A DNA stretch of 64,000 bases from Methylobacterium sp. W2 (GTDB taxonomy: Bacteria > Pseudomonadota > Alphaproteobacteria > Rhizobiales > Beijerinckiaceae). The stretch's first letter is position 1. Each line of letters starts with the position of its first letter. The translations under genes were made by a program, and so were the position numbers. This document shows, piece by piece, positions 55,528-63,504 of the stretch. The stretch covers positions 62,001 through 126,000 of the forward strand of contig NZ_VMOA01000012.1 in NCBI RefSeq assembly GCF_020662345.1. Reading direction: 5' to 3'. Below the pieces are notes generated by a model. That model did not search any database, was not told where the DNA came from, and saw nothing but the letters and a program-made list of their open reading frames with translations.

Positions 55528-58500
55528 ATGGACGATACGCTCGAGGTGTCGGAAGGGGCTCGCACGCGTTGCGGTCTCGCCTGCACGATCGCCGACCATG
55601 CCAGCGTCGCATCCTGGCAAAACGGGATTCCGCTCATCCGGGACATCACCGTGACCCATGGCGGCGAGGCCGATCTGTCCGATGTGGCGCTCCGCATCTC
55701 GGCAATACCGCCGCTGTTCCGCCCCCTTGTCCTGCCGATCCAGAAAATCGCGGCGGGGGGCCTTCAGCGCATCGATGCGCCGGATCTGCGGATCGACGGA
55801 GCGATCCTCGCCGGATTGCGGGAGAGCCGGCTCTGTACCGTCACGCTGACGTTGACGGTGCCACCCGAGGGGAGCGATCGGGCGGGCGAACTCGCCCGGG
55901 AGGAGTTCGATCTGCGGCTCCTTCCTCCCTCCCATTGGGGAGGCGCGGATGCGGCGCCCGAACTGCTCGCGGCCTTCGTGAGACCGAACGATCCGGCGGT
56001 TGACGGCATCCTGCGCTCCGCCGCCGCGATCCTGGAACGGGCACGGCGGAGCACCGCCTTCGACGGCTATCGCAGCGGAAGGAGGGCCAGGGCCTGGGAG
56101 ATGGCGGAGGCGATCCATGCGGCGATGGCGGCCCTGCGGATCACCTACATCCTGCCGCCCGCGAGCTTCGAACGGTCGGGACAGAAGGTCCGCGAGCCCG
56201 GCGCGATCGTGGAGCGGCGGCTCGCCACCTGCCTCGACCTCACCCTGTTCTGGGCCGCCTGCTGCGAGCAGGCCGGACTCAATCCGCTCCTGATCCTCAC
56301 CCGCGATCACGCGCTCCTCGGGCTGTGGCTCGTGGACGAGACCCTGCCGGAAACGGTCGGCGACGACGCCCAGGCCCTGCGGAAGCGCCGTGACCTGCAG
56401 GAACTGATCCTGATCGAGACCACGGTTCTTACAGCCGATCCGCCAGGGAGTTTCGCGGATGCGGTGGCGGCCGGCGCGCGCCTGATCGATGCGGATGCCG
56501 AGTCCCCCCTGGAGATGGTCCTCGATCTGCGGCGCGCCCGGCTGTCCGGCATCTCGCCCCTCGATACGGGCGAGCCCGGCGCACGGGCGGTGGCGCCGGA
56601 AATCGCGGCTCCGCTCGCCCAGGCGCTCGGCACGCCGCCGTCCTTCGTCGAGGATCGTCCCGCCGCCCGCATCGACCCACCCCGGCGGGAGCCCCGCGAC
56701 CGGCTCGAAGCCTGGAAGCTGCGGCTCCTCGACCTGACCCTTCGGAACAAGCTCCTCAACTTCAAGGCGGGCAAGGGATCGCTCATCCTCGATTGTCCCG
56801 AGCCGGGAGCGTTCGAGGACGCCCTCGCGGCGGGCCGCGCCTTCCGGCTCGTTGCCCGGCCCGCCCCCGAGGCGATGGTCGGCGCAGCGGACCATGACCG
56901 GGGCGAGATCGCCGCCGATGTCGGGGCGGAGGAGCTGGAGGCCCGCCTCACCGACCTGTTCCGGCTCGCCCGTGGCAGCTTCGAGGAGGGCGGCGCCAAC
57001 GTCCTGTTCCTCGCCTTCGGCTTCCTCACCTGGACGCGGGGCGGCGGCATGCCGCCCGCCCGTGCGCCGCTGCTGCTGGTGCCGGCGGCCTTGACCCGCG
57101 CCAGCGTCCGCGCCGGTTTCCGCCTTGTCCGCCATGACGAGGAGGCACGCCTCAACCCGACCCTGCTGGAGATGCTGCGCCAGGATTTCGACCTCGACAT
57201 GCCGGATTTCGCCGATGGCTTGCCGGGCGACGAATCCGGCATCGATGTCGAGGGCATCTGGCGGATCGTGCGCACCCATATCCGCGACCTCAAGGGGTTC
57301 GAGGTCACGACCGAGGTGGTGCTCTCGGCCTTTTCCTTCACCAAGTTCCTGATGTGGAAGGATCTGAGCGAGCGCACGGACCTCCTGAAGCGCAGCCCGG
57401 TAGTCCGCCACCTCCTCGACACGCCAAAACAGGCCTACGGCGACGCGACGGGCTTTCCCGTGCCGGAGCGCCTCGATGCGGAGCATCCGCCCTCCGGCAT
57501 CTTCACGCCGCTGCTCGCCGATTCCTCCCAGGTCTCGGCGATCCTCGCGGCGGCCTCGGGCAAGGATTTCGTGCTGTTCGGGCCGCCCGGCACCGGCAAG
57601 AGCCAGACCATCGCCAACATGATCGCACAGTGCCTGGCCCTGGGGCGCACGGTGCTGTTCGTCTCGCAAAAGAGCGCGGCCCTGGAGGTGGTGCGCCGGC
57701 GCCTCGACGCGGTGGGACTGGGCGCCTGCTGCCTCGAAGTCCATGCAGCCAAGGCCCAGAAGACGCACGTCATTGCGCAGTTGCGCGAGGCCTGGACCGC
57801 GAGGGGCGGCGAGAGCGTCCCCTGGGAGGACGCGGCCACCGATCTCCAGCGCCGCCGGGAGGGCCTGAACGGCGTGGTGGAGAGCCTGCATGCCACCCGT
57901 CCGAACGGCCTCAGCGCCCACGCGGCCATGGGGCGGGTCATTGCCGACCGGCAGGCCGGCCGGGACGGGCTCAGCCTCGCTTGGCCGAAGGACGCGACCT
58001 CCGCGCCCGGCCACCGGGACAGCCTGCGCGCCCAGTGCCATGAGCTTGCCGCCCTTCGCCCCATCGTCGGCGACATCGCGAACCATCCCCTCCGGGGCAT
58101 CGGCGCGATCGCCTGGTCGCCCCTGTGGCGGGCCGAGATGGAACAGGCTGTTCCCGAACTCGCCCGCACCCTGCCGGACTTCGCGACCTCCGGCCTGCGT
58201 TTCGCCGAGGCAATGGGGCTCCAGCCCCTCGGCCGGACCTATGACGGCCTGCGCGCCCTCTCCTCCCTCGCCGCCGCCCTGTTCCGACCGGAGGCGCGGA
58301 TGGGCCTGCGCTTCCTCGGCCCCGGAGGCGCGGCCTTGCGCCAGGCCGTCGAGGCCCGCCGTACCCGGCAGGATGAGCTCGCCCGGCTGAACGCCCGGCT
58401 CTTCGTCCCCTACGCCCCCTCGGTGTTCGGCAGCGACCTCGACCGCCTGATGGCGGAGTGGCGCGCGGCGAAAGCCTCGAATTTCTTCCTTCGGGCCCGG

Positions 58501-61302
58501 CGCCTCAGCCGGGTTCGCGGCCTGCTCACCCCCTTCGCGCAAGAGAGTGCGCCGGAGGATGTGGGGCCGGACCTCGTCACCCTCGCCGAGATCAAGGCCC
58601 TGCAGGCGGCACGGCCCGCTCTGGCGGAGGTTCTGGCGAGCGCCGCGGCGGAGCTCGGACATCCCTGGTCGGATCCGACGGCCCCCGCCGACCTGTTCAC
58701 CGCCCCAATGGCCTGGGCGACGCGGCTCGCACCGGTCATCGCCACCATGGCTCCGCTCGTGGGAGGCCCCGACATCGTCCGGGCGAGGCTCGCCGAGTTC
58801 CTCGACGCGGAGGATGGCCGTCTCGAGGCCGGAGGCGGCCTCGCCCTGGCAAAGGACGAATTCGCCGCCCGGAGAGGCGCCGCCGTGAAGGCGATCGAGA
58901 CGCTCGGGCGTCTGGCCGGCAGGGCCAAGCCCGACTGCCCATTGGAGACGGAGGCCGATTGGGTGGCCGGCACCCTCGCCGTGGCGGAACGCTGGCAGAA
59001 GGCGCTGCCCAAGGCGCAGGCCTGGGCGAGCTGGCAGAGGGCGGTGAGCGAGGCGACGAAGGCGGGACTCGGTCCGCTCGTCGCCGCGATCGAGGCCGGA
59101 ACGCTGCGGGACGACGCCATTCTCGCGGCCTTCGAGGGCGCCTATGCGCGCTGGTGGATCGACCACGCCGTCACCGACGATATCCGCCTGCGCGATTTCA
59201 TGGGCCAGCGCCACGAGGACGCGATCCGGGGCTTCGGCGAGGCCGATTCCCGGCACTCCGGCCTTGCCGGCGCGGCGGTGCGTGCCCGTATCGGCGGCGG
59301 CGTGCCGCTCGCCGGCGCCTTCGGCACCGACCCCGAATGGGGCACGCTGGCCCGCGAAATCACCAAGCGCGCCAGGCACATGCCCCTGCGCCAGCTCTTC
59401 GCGCGGATGCCGAACGCGCTGACCCGCCTGACCCCCTGCCTCATGATGAGCCCGCTCTCCATCGCCCAGTACTGGCCGGCCGAGGCGAAGCCCTTCGACA
59501 TCGTCATCTTTGATGAAGCCTCGCAGATCGCCCCCTGGGACGCCATCGGCGCCATCGCACGGGGCCGGCAGGTGGTCATCGTCGGCGATCCGGAGCAATT
59601 GCCGCCCACCAATGTGGGCGATCGCGGCGTCGACGAGATCTCGGACGGCCTCGACGTCGCCGACCAGGAAAGCATCCTCGACGAGTGCCTGGCTGCGCAC
59701 CTGCCGCAAAGGTGCCTCGCCTGGCACTACAGAAGCCGCCACGAGAGCCTCATCGCCTTCTCGAACCGGCACTATTATCGCGGCGACCTCGTCACCTTCC
59801 CCTCCCCCGTCACCGAGGACCGGGCGGTGCGGCTGCATTACGTGGCCGATGGCCTCTACGAGCGCGGCGGCGCGCGGGTGAACCGGCCGGAAGCGCGCGC
59901 CCTGGTGGCGGAGGTGGTCGCCCGCCTCACGGCCCCGGCCTTCGCGGCGGAGGAACGGTCACTTGGCATCGTCACCTTCAACGGCGAGCAGCAGCGACTG
60001 ATCGAGAACCTGCTCGATGCCGAGCGGCGGGGAAGGCCGGAGCTAGAGCGGTTCTTCGACGGGCGGACCTGGAAGGAGCCGGTCTTCGTGAAGAACCTCG
60101 AGACCGTGCAGGGCGACGAGCGCGACGTGATCCTGTTCTCGGTGGCGGCGGGTCCCGACGCGGCGGGCCGGATCACTGGGCAGATCAGCTCGCTCAACCG
60201 CGAGGGCGGACACCGCCGCCTCAACGTGGCGATCACCCGCGCCCGGCGTGAACTCGTGGTTTTCGCCTCGATGCGGGCCGATCAGGTCGATCTCGGCCGC
60301 GGCAGCGCCCGCGGGGTGCGCGATTTCAAGCACTTCCTCGATTTCGCCGAACACGGAGCCCGTGCCTTGGAGACGGCGGCCGCGCCGACGGGGGGAGACA
60401 TCGAATCGCCGTTCGAGGGCGCAGTGATGGCGGCTTTGGCCGCACGGGGCTGGAGAATCGTGCCGCAGGTGGGCGTTTCCGCCTTTCGGATCGACCTCGG
60501 CATCGTCCATCCCGACGCTCCGGGTCGCTACCTCGCGGGAGTCGAATGCGATGGGGCGACCTACCATCGGGCGGCCACGGCGCGGGACAGGGACCGCCTG
60601 CGCGAATGGGTGCTCACCGACCTTGGGTGGCGCATCCACCGGGTCTGGAGCACCGATTGGTGGAACGATCCGCAAGGCGCCCTCGACCGGCTCGACCGGG
60701 CATTGCGGGCCGATCTCGACGCCGACAGGGCGCAACCGGAGCCGGTGGTGCTTGAGCCGGCCATGCCTGACGTTCCTCAGGCGGAGCCCCCCGGCCTCTA
60801 TGAACCGGCGGACTTGTCCGGCTTCTCTCCCGATCCCGCCCGGTTCCACGACCCCGATTACGAGGCCACCCTGGCGGCGATGGCGACCGAATTGGTCACG
60901 CGCGAAGGCCCTGTTTTCGCTGACATTCTCGCCGAGCGCCTTGTGCGGGCCCACGGCTTTTCCCGGATCACCGCCCGCCTGCGCCAGCGCGCGCTCGGGG
61001 CCGTCGATCCCCGCTGCCCCCACACCAGCGAGGGCGACCGCATCGTCCTCTGGCCGGAGGCCGCCCCTGCCGGGCCGGTGAGGTTCCGTCCGGCGGGAGG
61101 GGAGAACCGGGCGCCCGCCGACATCCCGCTGCAGGAGCTCGCAGGCCTCGCCCGCGACCTCGATCCGGCACCCGGCATCGAGACGCGGATGGCCGCGCAT
61201 CTCGGCCTCGGCCGGATGAGCGAGGCGGTACGCGCCCGCTTCGCTCAGGCCGCCTCGCTCGCGCGGGAGAGCGAAGCGCCGGGCCCGAAACCCGTCGGAT
61301 GA
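55528..61302 (+). CDS. Giant SF1 helicase with transglutaminase-like N-terminus and Vsr/MTES_1575-type nuclease (DUF4011/DUF3320 family)
   Basis: 1,924 residues. Regions in order: an Ig-like strand-rich N-terminus (~1-170); a transglutaminase-like segment with C235 (ATCLDLTLFWAACCEQAG) and H261 (TRDHALLG); a DUF4011-like block (LRLLDLTLRNKLLNF); and an SF1 helicase with Walker A GPPGTGKS (685-692), Walker B DEAS (1329-1332), VGDPEQLPPT and motif VI RLNVAITRAR (to ~1573), split by a ~550-residue insertion. A PD-(D/E)XK nuclease follows (D1656, E1673, D1675), then a DUF3320-like C-terminus (~1785-1850). The family is linked to stand-alone anti-phage proteins. No partner gene adjoins it. The ATG at 55528 is preferred to one 22 codons upstream. 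Confidence 0.87.
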   Translation: MDDTLEVSEGARTRCGLACTIADHASVASWQNGIPLIRDITVTHGGEADLSDVALRISAIPPLFRPLVLPIQKIAAGGLQRIDAPDLRIDGAILAGLRESRLCTVTLTLTVPPEGSDRAGELAREEFDLRLLPPSHWGGADAAPELLAAFVRPNDPAVDGILRSAAAILERARRSTAFDGYRSGRRARAWEMAEAIHAAMAALRITYILPPASFERSGQKVREPGAIVERRLATCLDLTLFWAACCEQAGLNPLLILTRDHALLGLWLVDETLPETVGDDAQALRKRRDLQELILIETTVLTADPPGSFADAVAAGARLIDADAESPLEMVLDLRRARLSGISPLDTGEPGARAVAPEIAAPLAQALGTPPSFVEDRPAARIDPPRREPRDRLEAWKLRLLDLTLRNKLLNFKAGKGSLILDCPEPGAFEDALAAGRAFRLVARPAPEAMVGAADHDRGEIAADVGAEELEARLTDLFRLARGSFEEGGANVLFLAFGFLTWTRGGGMPPARAPLLLVPAALTRASVRAGFRLVRHDEEARLNPTLLEMLRQDFDLDMPDFADGLPGDESGIDVEGIWRIVRTHIRDLKGFEVTTEVVLSAFSFTKFLMWKDLSERTDLLKRSPVVRHLLDTPKQAYGDATGFPVPERLDAEHPPSGIFTPLLADSSQVSAILAAASGKDFVLFGPPGTGKSQTIANMIAQCLALGRTVLFVSQKSAALEVVRRRLDAVGLGACCLEVHAAKAQKTHVIAQLREAWTARGGESVPWEDAATDLQRRREGLNGVVESLHATRPNGLSAHAAMGRVIADRQAGRDGLSLAWPKDATSAPGHRDSLRAQCHELAALRPIVGDIANHPLRGIGAIAWSPLWRAEMEQAVPELARTLPDFATSGLRFAEAMGLQPLGRTYDGLRALSSLAAALFRPEARMGLRFLGPGGAALRQAVEARRTRQDELARLNARLFVPYAPSVFGSDLDRLMAEWRAAKASNFFLRARRLSRVRGLLTPFAQESAPEDVGPDLVTLAEIKALQAARPALAEVLASAAAELGHPWSDPTAPADLFTAPMAWATRLAPVIATMAPLVGGPDIVRARLAEFLDAEDGRLEAGGGLALAKDEFAARRGAAVKAIETLGRLAGRAKPDCPLETEADWVAGTLAVAERWQKALPKAQAWASWQRAVSEATKAGLGPLVAAIEAGTLRDDAILAAFEGAYARWWIDHAVTDDIRLRDFMGQRHEDAIRGFGEADSRHSGLAGAAVRARIGGGVPLAGAFGTDPEWGTLAREITKRARHMPLRQLFARMPNALTRLTPCLMMSPLSIAQYWPAEAKPFDIVIFDEASQIAPWDAIGAIARGRQVVIVGDPEQLPPTNVGDRGVDEISDGLDVADQESILDECLAAHLPQRCLAWHYRSRHESLIAFSNRHYYRGDLVTFPSPVTEDRAVRLHYVADGLYERGGARVNRPEARALVAEVVARLTAPAFAAEERSLGIVTFNGEQQRLIENLLDAERRGRPELERFFDGRTWKEPVFVKNLETVQGDERDVILFSVAAGPDAAGRITGQISSLNREGGHRRLNVAITRARRELVVFASMRADQVDLGRGSARGVRDFKHFLDFAEHGARALETAAAPTGGDIESPFEGAVMAALAARGWRIVPQVGVSAFRIDLGIVHPDAPGRYLAGVECDGATYHRAATARDRDRLREWVLTDLGWRIHRVWSTDWWNDPQGALDRLDRALRADLDADRAQPEPVVLEPAMPDVPQAEPPGLYEPADLSGFSPDPARFHDPDYEATLAAMATELVTREGPVFADILAERLVRAHGFSRITARLRQRALGAVDPRCPHTSEGDRIVLWPEAAPAGPVRFRPAGGENRAPADIPLQELAGLARDLDPAPGIETRMAAHLGLGRMSEAVRARFAQAASLARESEAPGPKPVG

Positions 61303-61375
61303 GACGGGCCAATCCACCGCCACGCGAGGGCCCTTTCGACCGCCATGCGACAGGCTTTCTAGCGGTACGCGACAT

Positions 61376-61404
61376 GAAAAAGCCCCGTCTGGTTAGACGG
61401 GGCC
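61376..61404 (-). terminator. Intrinsic terminator after the 56-residue gene
   Basis: On the minus strand, stem GCCCCGTCT (61382-61390) pairs with 61395-61403 around a four-base loop and is followed by five T. It ends the small minus-strand gene at 61440-61610 and lies after the convergent helicase gene. Confidence 0.9.
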
Positions 61405-61439
61405 GATGGCGGTGACGTTGGAGCCGTTCGGGCTGAGGT

Positions 61440-61610
61440 TCAGGCCGCGCGCTTCAGGGCTTCGGGGGCGTTGTCGTTCACGAGGACGAGCTCGCCCGCC
61501 GTCACCGTGGAGGTGCTGGTCGTGGGGGTCAGGCGATCGGCCACGAAGGCCACCAGGGAGATGTTGGCGGCAGCGGCGACGGCGACGGCGGTGAGAATGA
61601 GAGCGGTCAT
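61440..61610 (-). CDS. 56-residue small membrane or secreted protein
   Basis: From the ATG at 61610, preceded by GAGGAA at good spacing, the product begins with a hydrophobic segment (MTALILTAVAVAAAANISLVAF), either a membrane anchor or an uncleaved signal, followed by a polar Thr/Ser tail (LTPTTSTSTVTAG) and an amphipathic end. Its own terminator and ribosome binding site make it a convincing single-gene unit. No family recognised. Palindromic sites lie upstream. Confidence 0.7.
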   Translation of the reverse strand: MTALILTAVAVAAAANISLVAFVADRLTPTTSTSTVTAGELVLVNDNAPEALKRAA

Positions 61611-61815
61611 ATCGGTGTTCCTCGGGGCGATGCGTTTGCGTTGCAGCATGTATGACAGCCTCCCCACCGCTCTGGTATACCAAACGCCAAATACCACTCA
61701 TGCAGCCAGTGCATGAAATGCATTATATTATTCCGAGCCCTGCGTTTGCCGCACTATGATGCACAGTGCACGGACGGCTCCTTCCAGCCGCATCCGATCC
61801 GAAAGAAGAGACCCG

Positions 61816-62061
61816 ATGTTCCGCTCCCCCTTCGCCGTCGTCGCCCTTCTCCTCGCGGCATGGTCGCCCGACGCTCGGGCAGAAGATGCGAACCGGGTGC
61901 GTGCGATGAACGCGGTCAGCGACCTGGCGCGGGCGCACCGCGAGCGGACGGACACGCTCCGACGTATGGAGACGGTTCAGCGCGACCGGGCTCGGGCGGA
62001 CGACCGGGCCCGGCGCAATGCCGAGCGGGACAGCCGTTCAATGCGACGCTTCGACCGCTGA
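61816..62061 (+). CDS. Small periplasmic Arg-rich protein
   Basis: 81 residues with a signal peptide (MFRSPFAVVALLLAAWSPDARA, cleavage near ARAED). The mature 60 residues are almost all charged helix rich in Arg, Asp and Glu (RVRAMNAVSDLARAHRERTD, RARADDRARRNAERD). AAGAG upstream supports the ATG. Such short exported basic/acidic helices are common in rhizobial genomes without known role. It is divergent from the 56-residue gene. Confidence 0.65.
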   Translation: MFRSPFAVVALLLAAWSPDARAEDANRVRAMNAVSDLARAHRERTDTLRRMETVQRDRARADDRARRNAERDSRSMRRFDR

Positions 62062-62143
62062 GCCGGCATCGTCGGGAGGGCGGGCGGCGCACCGGAACTC
62101 CGTCTCTCGGATCTTAGTCGATGTGTTTTTTCTAAGGCTTCAC

Positions 62144-62256
62144 TTCATCCTGACTTGCCGCGTAGCGGCGTTGAGGGAGGTTTCCAGGACCGCTTCGGCA
62201 TCTGGACGCCTCCTTCGAGGCCCTTTTCTCAAGCAAGGGGCACCTCAGGATGAGGT
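62144..62256. repeat. Double-stem palindromic intergenic element, diverged copy 2
   Basis: Same layout as 17733-17845. The outer right arm GGCACCTCAGGATGAGG (62239-62255) pairs imperfectly with 62146-62159, and the inner pair 62173-62187 / 62202-62216 has two mismatches. CCTCCTTCGAGGCCC is shared exactly with copy 1. Divergence of the left arm suggests decay. Confidence 0.75.
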
Positions 62257-62400
62257 GATCGGCTTGGACGATCTACGTTTGCATCAGCATTCGCCGAGAA
62301 AACGGATCAAACTGAAGTCTACTGGATTTACCCATCCGCTCGACAGCTGTTCCCGCTATCCAAGAGAGTTCGGCCTAAGGCGCACTCGCAACACCCCGTC

Positions 62401-62430
62401 ATCCTGGGTCCGCGCAGCGGAGCCCAGGAT
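62401..62430. repeat. Palindromic repeat of a second type
   Basis: ATCCTGGG (62401-62408) pairs with CCCAGGAT (62423-62430) around GTCCGCGCAGCGGAG-like core. The form 'ATCCTGGGtCCGC...GCGGa.CCCAGGAT' is a frequent intergenic palindrome in Methylobacterium and Bradyrhizobium genomes in my experience. A possible second half, CTGGGCTCGCCTGTGGCGACCC, lies at ~62507-62530. Confidence 0.6.
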
Positions 62431-62633
62431 CCAGAAACACAGGTGGTGCCGGACTTTACGCCCTTGGCGCCTCTGGATTGCACGCCTCTGGCGCGGCCCT
62501 CCGGGTCTGGGCTCGCCTGTGGCGACCCGAAATGACGTCGTGGTGCGTAGCCCCTTGCGGGAAGGAGGTGGAGGTGGGGGTCGCCCCGCCAGCCTCAGCC
62601 GGGTGAGGGTCACCCAACCACCCCCACTCCTAA

Positions 62634-62656
62634 CCTCTCCCCACAAGGGGGAGAGG
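62634..62656. repeat. Hairpin repeat of a third type downstream of phoB
   Basis: CCTCTCCCC (62634-62642), a short loop, and GGGGAGAGG (62648-62656) form a perfect 9-base stem. It lies 57 bases after the phoB stop on the minus strand and has no T-run, so it may stabilise or end that transcript. An adjacent G/C-rich inverted region spans ~62567-62630. Confidence 0.6.
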
Positions 62657-62712
62657 GACGCGGTCTGCCTGGCAAAAGCCGTTCGGAAAGCCGCGATGTT
62701 CCGGCCGTACTC

Positions 62713-63414
62713 TCACTCGTCGGTCGAAAACATCTCGTCGAAGGAATAGCCGGAGCCGCGCACGGTGCGGATCGGGTCGCTCTGGCGTGGGCGGTTGATC
62801 GCCTTGCGCAGGCGGCCCACATGCACGTCCACCGTGCGCTCGTCGATATAGACGTCGTGGCCCCAGACCCCGTCGAGGAGCTGCTCGCGCGAGAACACGC
62901 GGCCGGGGCTCTGCATCAGGAATTCGAGGAGCTTGAATTCGGTGGGACCGAGATGGATCTCGCGGCCCTGCCGGCGGATGCGGTGGCTGACGCGGTCGAG
63001 CTCGATATTGCCGGCGATGAGCAGGTCCGCCACGTGGCTCGGCTTGGCCCGGCGCAGGAGCGCGCGGACCCGGGCGAGCAGTTCCGGCACCGAGAACGGC
63101 TTGACGATGTAATCGTCGGCGCCGGTGCCGAGGCCGCGGATGCGGTCGCCCTCCTCGCCGCGCGCCGTCAACATGATCACCGGCAGCCGCTCGGTCTCGC
63201 GCCGGGCGCGGATGCGGCGGCACAGCTCGATGCCGGACAGGCCGGGCATCATCCAGTCGAGGAGGACGAGGTCGGGAACCTGCTCCTGAAGGCGCAGATC
63301 GGCCTCGTCGCCACGCGCCGCGGTATCGACGACGAAGCCCTCCGCTTCGAGGTTGTAGCGAAGGAGAAGGGTGAGGGCCTCCTCATCCTCGACGATCAGG
63401 ATGCGCGTACTCAT
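62713..63414 (-). CDS. phoB: Phosphate regulon response regulator PhoB
   Basis: 233 residues. The receiver domain has acidic pocket E9/D10, phospho-acceptor D53 in LLDWMMPG, and later Thr/Lys in LTARGEE and VKPFS. The winged-helix output domain includes LGPTEFKLLEFLM and GHDVYIDERTVDVHVGRLRKAI, typical of OmpR/PhoB. It activates pho genes under phosphate limitation after phosphorylation by PhoR. It follows phoU by ~90 bases, matching the usual pstSCAB-phoU-phoB order; the stretch further upstream is outside the window. Confidence 0.96.
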   Translation of the reverse strand: MSTRILIVEDEEALTLLLRYNLEAEGFVVDTAARGDEADLRLQEQVPDLVLLDWMMPGLSGIELCRRIRARRETERLPVIMLTARGEEGDRIRGLGTGADDYIVKPFSVPELLARVRALLRRAKPSHVADLLIAGNIELDRVSHRIRRQGREIHLGPTEFKLLEFLMQSPGRVFSREQLLDGVWGHDVYIDERTVDVHVGRLRKAINRPRQSDPIRTVRGSGYSFDEMFSTDE

Positions 63415-63504
63415 GCGGGTGTTTTCAGGGTGAGGGCGGCCGTCCCGTCACGCACAGGACGGCCGCGCGACGATCGTGCCGGAATGGCCCGACCGGAGGG
63501 AGGG

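Noticed and set aside
55333..59838. Open reading frame of ~1,500 codons antisense to the helicase-nuclease gene
   Set aside because: Its product is Gly/Arg/Glu-rich without any domain and mirrors the codon pattern of the real gene, as expected opposite a long GC-rich coding region.
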